Below, in pieces: positions 54,184 to 64,000 of a stretch of 64,000 nt of DNA. The notes under the pieces are model-generated. The model had not been told where the DNA came from. It worked only from the letters and a program-made list of their open reading frames with translations, and searched no databases. A program made the position numbers and the translations under genes. The DNA lies in contig NW_024882207.1 of NCBI RefSeq assembly GCF_019059575.1, forward strand, positions 186,001 to 250,000, in the 5' to 3' direction. Position 1 is the stretch's first letter; every line of letters begins with the position of its first letter. Origin of the DNA: Amphibalanus amphitrite (Eukaryota > Arthropoda > Thecostraca > Balanomorpha > Balanidae).

Positions 54184-55045
54184 ATGGGCGTCACTATAGG
54201 GACACTAGGGACATTGTCCCTAGAAGTTTTGGAAGCATCAAAAACTGCTAGGGATTGTCCCCTAGAACTATTTTGAGCTCCCTTTATTGGGGACTGACAC
54301 AAAGAACCCGGGACACGATATCGTGTCAACTGTCACGGGTTCTTTGTGTGTCCCCAGTAAAGGGAGCTCCAAATCACGATGTCGATATCGTGTCACGATA
54401 TCGTGTCCCGAGTTCTTTGTGTGTCCCCAGTAAAGGGAGCTCCAAATCACGATATCGATATCGTGTCCCGGGTTCTTTGTGTGTCCCCAGTAAAGGGAGC
54501 TCCAAATACTTCTAGGGACAGTCCCTAGTAGTTTTTGATGCTTCCAAAACTTCTAGGGACAATGTCCCTAGTGTCCCTAGTGGTGGTGACAGTGCTGGAA
54601 ATGAGGCCGCTTTATGGTCCCGGCGTTTTATTCTCCGGACGGGTTAATCCCGTCCAGCGTTAAGCCTTTCGGGACCCACTGAGGGTCGCGGTTGTTTTCG
54701 CCGCTCACCCCAGTCGAGACGCAAAGTTAATAGTCATATGAAGCTTATTTAGGGCCAGCCAAACCAGCCTAGTCTGGATTTACTGTTAAATGTATGCATA
54801 TAGATGCAAGAAAAAGGTTTTGTGGAATCGATTAATTTCGAAGTCGTACATTCAGAGGCCCCAAATAAACTTCGTGTGACTATCAACTTTGCATCTCGAA
54901 TGGGCCGAGCGGCGAAAACAACCGCGGCTCTGAGAGGGTCCCGAAAGGCTAAGCGCTAGACGGGGCTAACCCACCCGGAGAATAAAACGCCGGGACCAGA
55001 AAGCGGCCTTATTTCCAGCACTGGGTGGTGACGGCTGACGCCCAT
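54184..55045. mobile_element. Foldback inverted-repeat element, itself interrupted
   Basis: The outer ends read ATGGGCGTCA / TGACGCCCAT, then long inverted arms rich in 'ctagggacattgtcccta'. The middle holds three tandem copies of a roughly 60-70-bp unit containing 'tgtccccagtaaagggagct' and palindromic 'cgatatcgatatcg'. A second element (54590-55023) has inserted into its right arm. Without that insert it would be about 420 bp. It has no coding capacity. Confidence 0.75.
54590..55023. mobile_element. hAT-like MITE with long inverted repeats
   Basis: Ends CAGTGCTGGAAAT / ATTTCCAGCACTG and inverted arms of about 150 bp, imperfect. The flanking 8-bp duplication GGTGGTGA (54582-54589, 55024-55031) is perfect. 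CAGTG ends with 8-bp duplications fit hAT elements; a Mutator-like origin (9 bp, long arms) is the alternative, because the next base also matches. It is nested inside the foldback element. Confidence 0.8.
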
Positions 55046-55301
55046 TAGCTATTATATGTTATAAAACATAGCATGCTGTATAACAAACATATTATGTTGT
55101 AAAACATAGTAGTTAACTCACAAAACTGTACAACAAACAAAAAACTAACTTGAGGAACGAGGAATGTTCCCTTAAATATGCAATATGCAAGTAACTACCT
55201 GACCTAATAAATGTTCAACCGAAGATATTGATTTTCGCCATAAGCATGTGCACAATCTCAGTGACATGCATAAACCTACTCAAAATCATTTTTGTCGCGG
55301 G

Positions 55302-57674
55302 CTAGTCGCGTTTGGCTCGCTTAGCCTTGGGTTTCGTCTCGGCCGGCACCCGACGCGTCCTCCGAACGCACACACAGCGACAACAGCACTTCAACATGGC
55401 AATCAGCAGCTTCAGTGCCAGCAGCAGCACGGCCAGCAAGAAGGCCAGCACGTCCAGCGAGTAGTACTGGAAGAAGTTGAGCTCGGCGCCGACGGAGCGC
55501 AGGTGCGGCGCGCCGCCGTGGCGCATGACGTGCTCCACCCAGTGGACGGCCAGGTCACGGGGCGGCACCGGCTGCTCGGCCATCAGCCGCTGCCGGTGGC
55601 GGGCCGCCGCCAGCCGCTCGGCCGACAGCGCCGCCGCCATGGCCGAGCGCAGGCTCTCCGCCGTCAGCTCGTCCCAGGAGAGCAGCTCGGCCACGCCCAG
55701 AGACACGGCGTTGACGGCGTTGTAGTGATGATCCCCCGAGCCGGGCATGGTGAGTAGTGGTACACCATGGCAGAGCGACTCCAGAACACTGGCGAAGCCG
55801 CCGTGAGAGATGAACAGCCGGCACTTGCTGCTGCCGAGAATGTCCTGCTGCGGCAGCCACTTGGAGGGGAGGATGTTGGCGGGCAGGCCGATGCGGTCCG
55901 TGGTGTCCCACTTGAGTAGCACTTTGTAAGGCAGAGAGCCAAGCGCGGCAAGAATGGCCGCCTTCTGCTCTGGGGACATGTCCCGAGGCTGCATTATTGA
56001 GCCCAAACTGAAGAAGACAAACTCTGAATCACCCAGAAAGTCGGCCAACTCTTTGGGCAGCGGTTTGGGCTTCAGGCAGTGCATGCCTCCCACCTGGATT
56101 GTGTTTGGCAACAAGGGCTTGTGATAGTGAACAGCAGGGTTGCTGCTCAACAGGACGAGGCTGGCGTTCTTCTCAATCTCTAGAGCCGGAGGGATGACAC
56201 CATCTCCGAACTTCTCTGCAATCAGCCGGTCGCAATAGGGGGCAAACACCATCTTTCCCAGCGAAAGCACGACAATATGGGCTATGACATTCTTGACACG
56301 GGCAAAGAAGCCCATCGTCTCCGACACGTGCAGCAGCGGTAACGGGTGTAGTGCAGGAAGATTTGGATTTCCCACTGGATTTGTTTGCAAAGGCATATGT
56401 GCCATAGGTGTCAACAGGATGAACGGCTTTTTCATGAGATAGGGTACGAAGTAAACTGGATAGCCGAACACTCCGCAGATGACGACATCGAATTCCTCTT
56501 GGATCAGCTCATCCAGTTCCTTGCTGGCAAGGGCGGCTTTAGGGCCATCGACAAACATGAAACGGAACTGGCTGATACCAGCATAAAACGCTCCTTCTTT
56601 GTTCATTTTGAACACGTTGGGAAAGTTCTCGTCCGAGAACACCTTGGCCAGTTCCTCGGGAACGACCTCACGGACGCCCTTCACCGGTGTCGAGGGCTTG
56701 AACGCATTGAAGAACACGACTTCATGTCCCCGTTCCACGAGTCCTTTGGCCAGTCCGTAGAAGAGCTGCTTCTGGGACTTGCCGCCGAGGGGAGCCATCA
56801 TGAGCACGCGGCCTGCCTCGGCAGCCGCCACAGCTAGAACCAGCGGCACTAGGAGCCGCGTCTGAGGAGATATCTGCAACGGCAGGAAACAGCGCAGTGT
56901 TAGACGTGTTCAGAGGCCAGGGTTCATTGTAATTATTGCGAGTAGGTAATTGAATTTTTGAGCATCGTGGACGTGAAAACGGTCCTTGCAGAAGACGCTT
57001 TTTTGGGACAACAAGCGAACGAGCGCCATTGTAAAGTGCGCACGTTCACAAGTGTGACGTGTAACCCAATCCCCGTCTGTCTTGTGCGGGCCACCCTTCT
57101 TTCCTACCTTTCTATTGGATATGTCCCTAGTTAGAATGCATCACTGATTGTCTTTCACCCGCGCCCCGCAGAAGTATTAATTAAGCCACACGCGCCCTGC
57201 TGGAGGGGGGGGGGGGGGAGACTCTGCCCCCTGTCTAACTTACGAACGGATGGTGCTGTAGTAGCTGAGCTCGCTACGGTCACATCTGAGCAGAAGCGTG
57301 CGGATGGCCATCTTAGGCCGCCTCAAGTGACAACGGAGCTGGGTAGAAAGTCGATCCGCCACAGAGCTAAGAGCAACGGTTACCTGGAACCAGATACCGG
57401 TGTACGTTCGCTGTCTCCCTCTGTGGCGGAGCTCAACATCTTTGAATCACGCAGTAAATATCTCACCTCGCATCCCTAGCGCTAACACATCGATCGGCAA
57501 ATACTGAATCACAATTCGTTGGAAAGTTGGGAGATGGCAGTTTATTTAAGGCAACATTTCAGTCGACATAGTCTTCCAATTCATTCAATCATCACCGTCG
57601 CTAAGTACCTATCTACAGCACATACATATATTCAAAATATGATATCGATTTACCTGTAGGATGTGCTCCATCAT
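55302..57674 (-). CDS. UGT: UDP-glycosyltransferase, complete copy
   Basis: The enzyme transfers a sugar from a UDP-sugar to small lipophilic acceptors in the ER membrane. The main exon is 56873-55302 (523 residues). It opens at an acceptor (AG at 56875-56874) inside the signal peptide (LLVPLVLAVAAAEAG), so the start codon must be upstream. A 21-nt exon at 57674-57654 (MMEHILQ, donor GTAAAT) joins in phase and is my best candidate, giving 530 residues. The mature N terminus is RVLMMAPLGGKSQ. The UGT signature runs WLPQQDILGSSKCRLFISHGG and on to HGVPLLTMPGSGDHHYNA. The usual Asp-Gln pair that grips the sugar donor is Asp-His here. A C-terminal membrane helix is followed by a Cys-rich, very basic tail ending KAKRAKRD, suiting ER retention. 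No introns interrupt the catalytic part. Confidence 0.9.
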
Positions 57675-57941
57675 TCCATGCAAAACTCCTGCATATAGCG
57701 CGCAGCCCTCATTGAAACCCAAGACCTAGCGCCTTCTTCCGCCTTCACGCAATGCATTCAAGTCTAGAAAGACTCTCGAGTCTGGGTTATTAATTTGCGC
57801 ACATAGTAGGTAAGTGTAGGAACATCTTATCTTCCCCCTCACACACAAACACAGGAAATTCACGCGGCACGCGCATAGAAGTGGAAATGCAACTTCTTGT
57901 CTTGACCCTGTGAATTACCCTGGTCATTCTTTCAAAGGAAC
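56880..57941. other. UGT upstream region and spacer between UGT copies
   Basis: Apart from the candidate 21-nt first exon of the complete UGT at 57654-57674, no gene is seen. A G run of 14 bases is at about 57205-57218. Homology with the 3' flank of the first copy begins near 57942. Confidence 0.45.
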
Positions 57942-58028
57942 AAATGTTCAACCGAAGACAGCGGTTTCCACAACAGCATCTGCATAAAATCCATGCATAT
58001 ACCTACTCAGCATTACTTTTGTCGCGGG

Positions 58029-59162
58029 CTAGTCGCGTTTGGCTCGCTTAGCCTTGGGTTTCGTCTCGGCGGGCACCCGACGCGTCCTCCGAACGCACAC
58101 ACAGCGACAACAGCACTTCAGCATGGCAATCAGCAGCTTCAGCGCCAGCAGCAGCACGGCCAGCAAGAAGGCCAGCACGTCCAGCGAGTAGTACTGGAAG
58201 AAGTTGAGCTCGGCGCCGACGGAGCGCAGGTGCGGCGCGCCGCCGTGGCGCATGACGTGCTCCACCCAGTGGACGGCCAGGTCACGGGGCGGCACCGGCT
58301 GCTCGGCCATCAGCCGCTGCCGGTGGCGGGCCGCCGCCAGCCGCTCGGCCGACAGCGCCGCCGCCATGGCCGAGCGCAGGCTCTCCGCCGTCAGCTCGTC
58401 CCAGGAGAGCAGCTCGGCCACGCCCAGAGACACGGCGTTGACGGCATTGAACTGCTGGTCCCCCGAGCCGGGCATGGTGACCAGCGGTACTCCATGACAG
58501 AGCGACTCCAGAACACTCGCGAAGCCGCCGTGCGAGATGAACAGCCGACACTTGCTGCTGCCGAGAATGTCCTGCTGCGGCAGCCACTTGGAGGGGAGGA
58601 TGTTGGCAGGCAGGCCGGTGCGGTCCGTGGTGTCCCACTTGAGTAGCACTTTGTAAGGCAAAGAGCCAAGCGCGGCAAGGATGGCCGCCTTCTGCTCCGG
58701 GGACATGTCCTGAGGCTTCACTACTGAGCCCAAACTGAAGTAGACAAACTCGGAATCGCCCAGGAAATCAGTCAGCCCTTTGGGAAGCGGCTTGGGCTTC
58801 ATACAGTGCATGCCTCCCACCTGGATTGTGTTCGGCAACAAGGGCTGGTGATAATGTACGGCAGGGTTGCTGCTCAACAGGACGAGGCTGGCGTTCTTCT
58901 CAATCTCTAAAGCCGGAGGGATGACACCATCTCCGAACTTGTCTGCAACCAGCCGGTCACAGAAGGGGGCAAACACCATCTTTCCCAGCGAAAGCATGAC
59001 GATATGGGCTATGACATTCTTGACGCGGGTAAAGAAGCCCATCTCTGGCGTCACTGGTAGAAGAGGCAACGGATGTAGGGAAGGGATTGTCGGATTCCCC
59101 ACGGTACTTGTTTGCGGAGGCATGTATGACACAGCTGTCAGTAGAATAAACGGCTTCTGCAT
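58029..59162 (-). CDS. UGT: UDP-glycosyltransferase, N-terminally truncated duplicate
   Basis: The 377-residue frame aligns with the complete copy from its 'PYLM(K/Q)KPFILLT' onward. The first ~150 residues (signal peptide and much of the acceptor-binding domain) are absent, and homology stops sharply at about 59173, inside what was coding sequence. Sequence beyond is non-coding and unrelated to UGT. It keeps the canonical donor-binding pair (GSGDQQFNA) that the complete copy has changed. The last ~130 residues are identical in both copies, whereas the upstream part differs at many sites. Without a signal peptide it cannot be a normal ER enzyme. I read it as a pseudogene or as a partial gene kept by conversion, unless an undetected upstream exon exists. 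Confidence 0.75.
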   Translation of the reverse strand: MQKPFILLTAVSYMPPQTSTVGNPTIPSLHPLPLLPVTPEMGFFTRVKNVIAHIVMLSLGKMVFAPFCDRLVADKFGDGVIPPALEIEKNASLVLLSSNPAVHYHQPLLPNTIQVGGMHCMKPKPLPKGLTDFLGDSEFVYFSLGSVVKPQDMSPEQKAAILAALGSLPYKVLLKWDTTDRTGLPANILPSKWLPQQDILGSSKCRLFISHGGFASVLESLCHGVPLVTMPGSGDQQFNAVNAVSLGVAELLSWDELTAESLRSAMAAALSAERLAAARHRQRLMAEQPVPPRDLAVHWVEHVMRHGGAPHLRSVGAELNFFQYYSLDVLAFLLAVLLLALKLLIAMLKCCCRCVCVRRTRRVPAETKPKAKRAKRD

Positions 59163-59173
59163 GAGATAGGGCA

Positions 59174-59411
59174 GAGGTGGAACTTTTTGTTTTTCATTGG
59201 GGTTGTAGTTTGCCGGAGCCCAGGGTATACCCCCACCAAAACCCGAAAAGTCCCCGGATTCGGCCCACTATTTTTCGGGAGGGGCCCACATTTTCATTTA
59301 CAAAAAAGTGGTCCATCTCCAGGGAGAGACGGCTGACCCTGTCGTCCCTCCATTGGCTATGTGCCTGGTTGTAGGTACTCGGGTATCGCCAGTCGCCACC
59401 ATGGTCGTGGC
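59174..59411. other. Non-UGT sequence at the truncation point
   Basis: Immediately upstream (minus strand) of the truncated UGT, this sequence shares nothing with the complete copy. It contains a run of C and 'cggaggggcccac'-like phrases and resembles repeat DNA, but I could not assign a family. Confidence 0.4.
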
Positions 59412-59559
59412 CATAGGCGGCGGAACGGGGAGGGCACCGGGAACCGTGCCCCCTTTGATTTTGGCATTTTAACATTAGCCCTATGGGCGTTGCATGGAAA
59501 GAATGGGATCAAAAGTCGACAGTGCCCCCCTTAATTGAGGGTGTTCCGCCGCTAGGTAC
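59412..59559. mobile_element. Short inverted-repeat element (MITE), copy 3
   Basis: Ends CATAGGCGGCGGAAC / GTTCCGCCGCTAGG, with a perfect 10-bp duplication TGGTCGTGGC (59402-59411 and 59560-59569). It is the reverse-orientation relative of the copy at 38647-38822, sharing 'cattctttccatgcaa' and 'gggctaatgttaaaatgcc'. It lies about 240 bp from the UGT truncation point. Confidence 0.88.
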
Positions 59560-59569
59560 TGGTCGTGGC

Positions 59570-60131
59570 GATTCGGAAACGGTAGGTAAACGCCCAAAAT
59601 CACAGTCCCTATGAATACTTGTTTCTTTCCACATTTGACACAAACATTACTCAGTATTGGAGCAGGGCTCTTTCCCTACGAGTAACAATTTAAGCCACTC
59701 GTGGCAATTGACAACGAAGACCTAAACAGGAATACGTTATTTTTAGACTAAAAAACTTAAAACGAGTCCATCTTTGTATATTAATGCCACTGTCGTCTGG
59801 AATACGTCTATTACGGAAACGGGTAGTATAAACCGGAATAGTGACTGATCAGACATGAGATATTTTCCAAACGAGGACAACATACCGAACACAATGCCGC
59901 AAAGGAACATAACACTGGATCTAAATTATCTCAACCTGAGGAAACTAAATAATAAATGCCACTGCCTTTTCATATCACCGAATACTTCAATTAACTAGAT
60001 GATCTTCTTTTTTTTCAACGAGCAAATGTATTATGCATTGTTTGGCGAATCGTAAACAAAACGCATACTCTTCACAGCCACGATGGCTAGGAACACATAG
60101 CGGCTTGTTTGTCTGCCCCTGAGACACTGAA
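59570..60131. other. No gene recognised
   Basis: AT-rich sequence between the MITE and the 135-bp satellite. No frame, splice signal or repeat of note was seen, and no sign of the missing UGT N terminus. Confidence 0.4.
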
Positions 60132-60979
60132 CGTACACCGATTTTCAGCTAAATCGAAAGACCCCGCCGTTTACCGTTAAAATGTTAGTTGGCCGTTAAT
60201 TCGTTAACGGTGCAAAATACCACCCCAAAGAGGTACATTTTCGGAATAAGCGCATCGAGGAGGCCCTGTACACCGATTTTCAGCCAAATCGAAAGACCCC
60301 GTCGTTTCCCGTTAAAATGTTGATTGGCCGTTTACTCGTTAACGGTGCAAAATACCACCCCAAAGAGGTACATTTTCGGAATCAGCGCATCGAGGAGGCC
60401 CTGTATACCGATTTTCAGCTAAATCGAAAGACCCCGCCGTTTCCCATTAAAATGTTAATTGGTCGTTAACTCGATAACGTTGCAAAATACTACCTCAAAG
60501 AAGTACATTTTCGGAATCAGCGCATCAAACAGGCCCTGTATACCAATTTTCAGCTAAATCGAAAGACCCCGCCGTTTCCGGTTAAAATGTTAATTAGCCG
60601 TTAACTCGTTAACGGTGCAAAATACTGCCCCCAAAAAAGGTACATTTTCGGAATCAGCGGATCAAGGAGGCCCTGTATACCGATTTTCAGCTAAATCGAA
60701 AGAACCCGCCGTTTCCCATTAAAATGTTAATTGGTCGTTAACTCGGTTACGGTGCAAAATACCACCCCAAAAAGGTACATTTTCGGAATCAGCGCATCGA
60801 GGAGGCCCTGTACACCGATTTTCAGCTAAATCGAAAGACCCCGCCGTTTCCCGTTAAAATGTTAATTGGTCATTAACTTGTTAACGGTGCAAAATACCAC
60901 CCCAAAGAGGCATATTTTCGGAATCAGCGCATCGAGGAGGCCCTGGATACCGATTTTCAGCCAAATCGAAAGACCCCGA
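60132..60979. repeat. 135-bp satellite, about 6.3 units
   Basis: The phrase 'gattttcagctaaatcgaaa' starts a unit at 60140, 60275, 60410, 60545, 60682, 60817 and 60952; the period is 135 bp (one of 137). Units differ by about 5-10 percent. Each contains 'gttaaaatgtta', 'cgttaacggtgcaaaatac' and 'tacattttcggaatcagcgc'. The array breaks off at 60979 into unrelated sequence. Confidence 0.97.
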
Positions 60980-61442
60980 AATATGCTGCTGTGAGGCTGA
61001 TATTCGTTGCTGCTGATTTGACAGACGTCGCCAAAACCTTGCATTTGTATCAAATGCGTCATGCTGGCTTACATGTGACTTAGTTTGCATGATGCATCGT
61101 TTGCATTCTGTTCGCGAACCTGTCAGTAAGATTATCAGCACTAATTATCGCACAGGATTGGTTTTTACTTTTTATGGTCGTCAACGTTGATTTCAAGTGT
61201 CGTCATTTTAGCCAAATATTCGTGCTGATTGGTGGTATTGTGCCAACTGACAAAATTGCGAACAGAGTGATATTTCACTTAAGAAATGTATTTGATATTA
61301 TGATTATGGTGATTGAATGCTACATAGGGTGGAGGCTTAGGTTAATTTATTTCTGAAGCTTACTGTTTTGTGTCAAACTTTTCATCTATGCTTATCTCAG
61401 CCCACGGGTATGAAATATTTAGTGAGAAAACCCAAAAGTACA
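60980..61442. other. No gene recognised
   Basis: AT-rich sequence following the satellite. Short frames only, no recognisable content. Confidence 0.4.
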
Positions 61443-61573
61443 GTGGCGGATCAGGATCCAGGGGGGGGGGGGGCAGGGACCGCGGATTCAAATTCTCGTA
61501 GGGTGTGCAAGATGTGGCGACTGGGCCCCCCATCTCACGCCGGGCCCCTTCCAAAAAGTCAGCGCCGCCACTG
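61443..61573. mobile_element. Inverted-repeat fragment related to the short MITEs
   Basis: Ends CAGTGGCGG / CCGCCACTG, with a GGATCCAG phrase and a G run just inside the left end, as in the element at 17323. I found no flanking duplication and only weak core similarity, so family membership is tentative. Confidence 0.5.
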
Positions 61574-61729
61574 CTCCGGAATAAGCCGGTTCTAAGGAAG
61601 CGGGGCGGGAAAACCTTCAAAATTGACGGTCGTAAGATGACTGAGCGAGCATCTTACGGTCAGGAGATGCATGAGCAGAGTAAATGCACATGCATGCATG
61701 CAACGTGATCCAAATCGATCTCCGATTTT

Positions 61730-62090
61730 ACCAAGCAGGCCCCTAAAGGCTTACAGTGACCTTCAAGGGCCCCTACGGGCCTCAGAGAGACCTTTTGCAC
61801 AGTTGATGTTGGCACACTTCTTTTTATCATGGATTACATGAATTAGTTTAAAAATAAAACACGGCCGGCGGGATGTTTGGGCCCATCGATTTGGCCCCTA
61901 TGACCTATGGGGGTCTGGCCTCCGGCCCCCTTAGCTTCCCCATTGCTCTACGGTCCACACGCTGGCTTTGGGGCCCCATAAAGGCCGCACGCCAGCTCCT
62001 AAGACCCAACGCCGGCAATTCTAAGGGTCACCGGCGCACCGCACACGGTCTTTGAAGGTCCCATAACGGCCTCTGGAATACCTCATGTAC
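61730..62090. repeat. Degenerate GGGCCCTCAGAG-type satellite, third block
   Basis: Units such as 'gggcccctacgggcctcaga' and 'ggggccccataaaggccgc' match the vocabulary of the blocks at 290-910 and 51470-52760. Confidence 0.6.
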
Positions 62091-62384
62091 ATAGAACTAG
62101 ATGCCGGCAGCGCTCTTGCGTTGCCTTGGGCCAGAATTGGAGGAACGGTGCTGAGGGCACACACCGGGCAAAACCACCGAAACCCAGAGTGAGCTTGGAC
62201 TGAACCTGAAACCAACCGAAACATCCCAAAAAGCACGCGAGATTGGTGTGGATATCTACCTACAGTAAGATATGAATTAACTGCACGTGCATAGTTCATG
62301 CCCCAGGCACCCCAGTGCAGTCATTTTCATGATATCATGTAGCGTGTGCCTAGTTCTATCAGTGTACCGACTTTTGTGTCGCTA

Positions 62385-62760
62385 GATCGACGTTTCCCGG
62401 GATCAGAGGATCCCTCGTCAAAACCGTTATCCGCCCCCCGCACGCGCAGCTTGCACCCCTCGGATATTATCTCGCCGGAATGTCGTGATCAAATGTATTC
62501 TTCTTATGACCTGCAAGTTTTGAGCCAGTTAGAGCTGCCGTTTACCCTGCAGGCGTGGCAACGTACGAAGGGGTGCAATCGGCTTGCTTCATGCACCACA
62601 GAGTTTAGCTCAACCAAATGTGCATTATTTTGGAGGCCTTGCCTGGGACTACCATTGAACCGATTTTGAGGTTGATAGCTTAAAATTTCTTTGAGCCAGA
62701 GGACCTCACGTCAAAACGGTTTTCCGCCCCCAGCACGTGCAGCCTGCACCCCTAGCAGAC
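62385..62760. repeat. Diverged direct repeat, about 300 bp apart
   Basis: A segment of about 75 bp at 62395-62465 ('gtcaaaaccgttatccgccc' to 'cttgcacccct') recurs at 62690-62755 ('gtcaaaacggttttccgccc' to 'cctgcacccct'). It is possibly two diverged units of a long-period repeat. No gene is seen from 62090 to 63280. Confidence 0.7.
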
Positions 62761-63347
62761 GGTGACCCCACTGGAAACTGGTTCAAGGTGTTACCGATGT
62801 GTCCCGCCAGTATGGCTTTGCCCGTGACCTCGGGTTGACCTGTAGTCTTGACAAAAAATTTCGTGTCACCGAAACTTTGAAGCGGAATAGCATGTGCCAC
62901 GAAGCACCGAGCGAACCGAGGCCAGCACCAAAAGTTTACCTCGCCGGAGACGAATCAAACGGTCCCACTTTCGTCCCGATCGGTCCACCCATTCTGACTC
63001 CAGGTCCAAAAAAGCTTGGACAAACTCACATACTCACTCACTGACAAACAGGTTCAGCCGAACTTTTTTCAGCGACCCACCAATGGGAATTTCCGGATGC
63101 AAAAGCATGCTATCGCATGCTTTTGATCCTCCAATTCTGGAATATGGATGCCCACGCCGCTTCTTGGGCCCCCACACCGGGCTCTTGGACACCGTTCGCC
63201 GGCTCCATGGGGTACCAACTACTACCAAGCAAGCTCGCCTGGAGGTCCCCCACCGTCTCTTGGCGCCCGAGTAGCCTCGATGCCTGAATAGGGCCCCGAG
63301 ACATCGACCTTGGCCAAAAAGCGTTCGTGTAGGCCCTCAGAAACTGG

Positions 63348-63383
63348 TGTGAGCCCTGAGATTACGTAATCTCAGGGCTCACA
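63348..63383. repeat. Perfect 36-bp palindrome
   Basis: The two 18-bp arms, TGTGAGCCCTGAGATTAC and its complement, abut without a loop. It lies at the edge of a small GGGCCCTCAGA-type satellite patch (63280-63380). Confidence 0.95.
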
Positions 63384-63479
63384 GCCCACACAGTATCCGA
63401 AGGTTGGGACTTTTCAATTAGACAATCACTATTCTTTAGAATTGTGATTTTCTATTGAAAATCCCAACCTGAGCTACCT

Positions 63480-64000
63480 CTCTAGGGGGGTGTTTAGCGT
63501 TTCTGCCGCGATTTGGGTCATTTTGAATCCCTCAAAAACGGCACGGTAGAATTTCTTGCCATTTTCAGCGTTTGGTCCCGTATCGGGGAGCTACCGGCTG
63601 GCATCGGTCGCTTGAAATATAATTAACCCGTTTTGGGGTAATCGGCACGTGCATTTTCCCATAGGGTTAACATGGGGGAAAATTGGAAATTCGATTTGCG
63701 AAAAATTTCGTCAATTATATTTGCTGATATTTTTAGGGTCGGATCTCGGGCTGGCACCCCAACTGACGGTGGTAATTATTTAAAATATAATTGACAAAAT
63801 TTCGGGTAATCGTCACAAACAGTTACCCCATGTTGAGCCTATGGCGAATTCGAAAAATTATTTTCAAATCGATTTTGCAAAAAATTTCCACGTTAGATTT
63901 TGAAAATGTTCCAATATGTTGTGCCCCGGGGTGTCGGCTACCACATGGTATGGGTCAGATATGGGGCGATTGAAAAGCACGTGCCACGTGCAAACGTGTT
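63480..64000. repeat. Diverged tandem repeat, about 167-bp period
   Basis: 'aaatataattaa', 'ggggtaatcg', 'atcgattttgc/attcgatttgc' and 'aaaaatttc' follow each other in the same order twice (units starting near 63616 and 63783), with a less clear unit before. The array probably continues past the right edge. Confidence 0.65.

Noticed and set aside
57993-58646. Plus-strand frames opposite both UGT copies
   Set aside because: The same antisense frames occur in both copies simply because the coding strand is duplicated; they have no independent support.
60132-60979. CRISPR-like array
   Set aside because: The whole 135-bp unit is repeated, with no short repeat plus unique spacers, and the genome is eukaryotic. 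It is a satellite.

Overview
The window is nuclear DNA of an arthropod, most likely a crustacean. It holds intron-rich genes with GT-AG junctions, and it includes Hairless, a Notch-pathway corepressor known from arthropods. Introns are full of short DNA transposons, satellites and simple repeats. GC-rich, strongly biased coding exons in AT-richer surroundings would suit a barnacle-like genome, but that is a guess. No bacterial-type operon, CRISPR array or defence island is visible.

Layout. 1-2.3 kb: satellite-like repeats and the first coding exon of an ARL16-like small GTPase (minus strand; the gene runs off the left edge). 4.7-7.0 kb: Cullin-2 on the plus strand, its whole coding region in one exon. 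9.1-29.0 kb: a metastasis-associated (MTA) NuRD subunit on the minus strand, rebuilt as 14 coding exons that join in frame to 740 residues; it is convergent with Cul2 and the poly(A) signals interleave. 30.5-35.4 kb (5' end unresolved): Hairless on the minus strand, with Su(H)-, Groucho- and CtBP-binding motifs. 41.6-47.5 kb: glucosamine-6-phosphate deaminase (Gnpda) on the minus strand, seven coding exons, 297 residues. 47.5-55.2 kb: repeats, a Ty3/gypsy fossil and nested DNA transposons. 55.3-57.7 kb: a complete UDP-glycosyltransferase. 58.0-59.2 kb: a second copy of it lacking the N-terminal third. 59.2-64 kb: a 135-bp satellite, further degenerate repeats and small inverted-repeat elements.

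The genes are not a functional cluster. MTA and Hairless are both transcriptional corepressors and sit head to tail, but nothing in the sequence shows shared regulation. Cul2 (ubiquitin ligase scaffold), Gnpda (amino-sugar catabolism) and the UGT pair (glucuronidation- or glucosylation-type conjugation) are independent housekeeping or metabolic genes.

Most unusual observations: a tandem array of about ten degenerate copies of the MTA exon 4 end plus its 5' splice site; a triplicated 3' splice site region before MTA exon 10; a near-perfect 99-bp-arm inverted repeat; several small inverted-repeat transposon families with readable target-site duplications; an intronless Cul2; and a mosaic UGT duplication that looks like gene conversion. 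I found no convincing undescribed multi-gene system.
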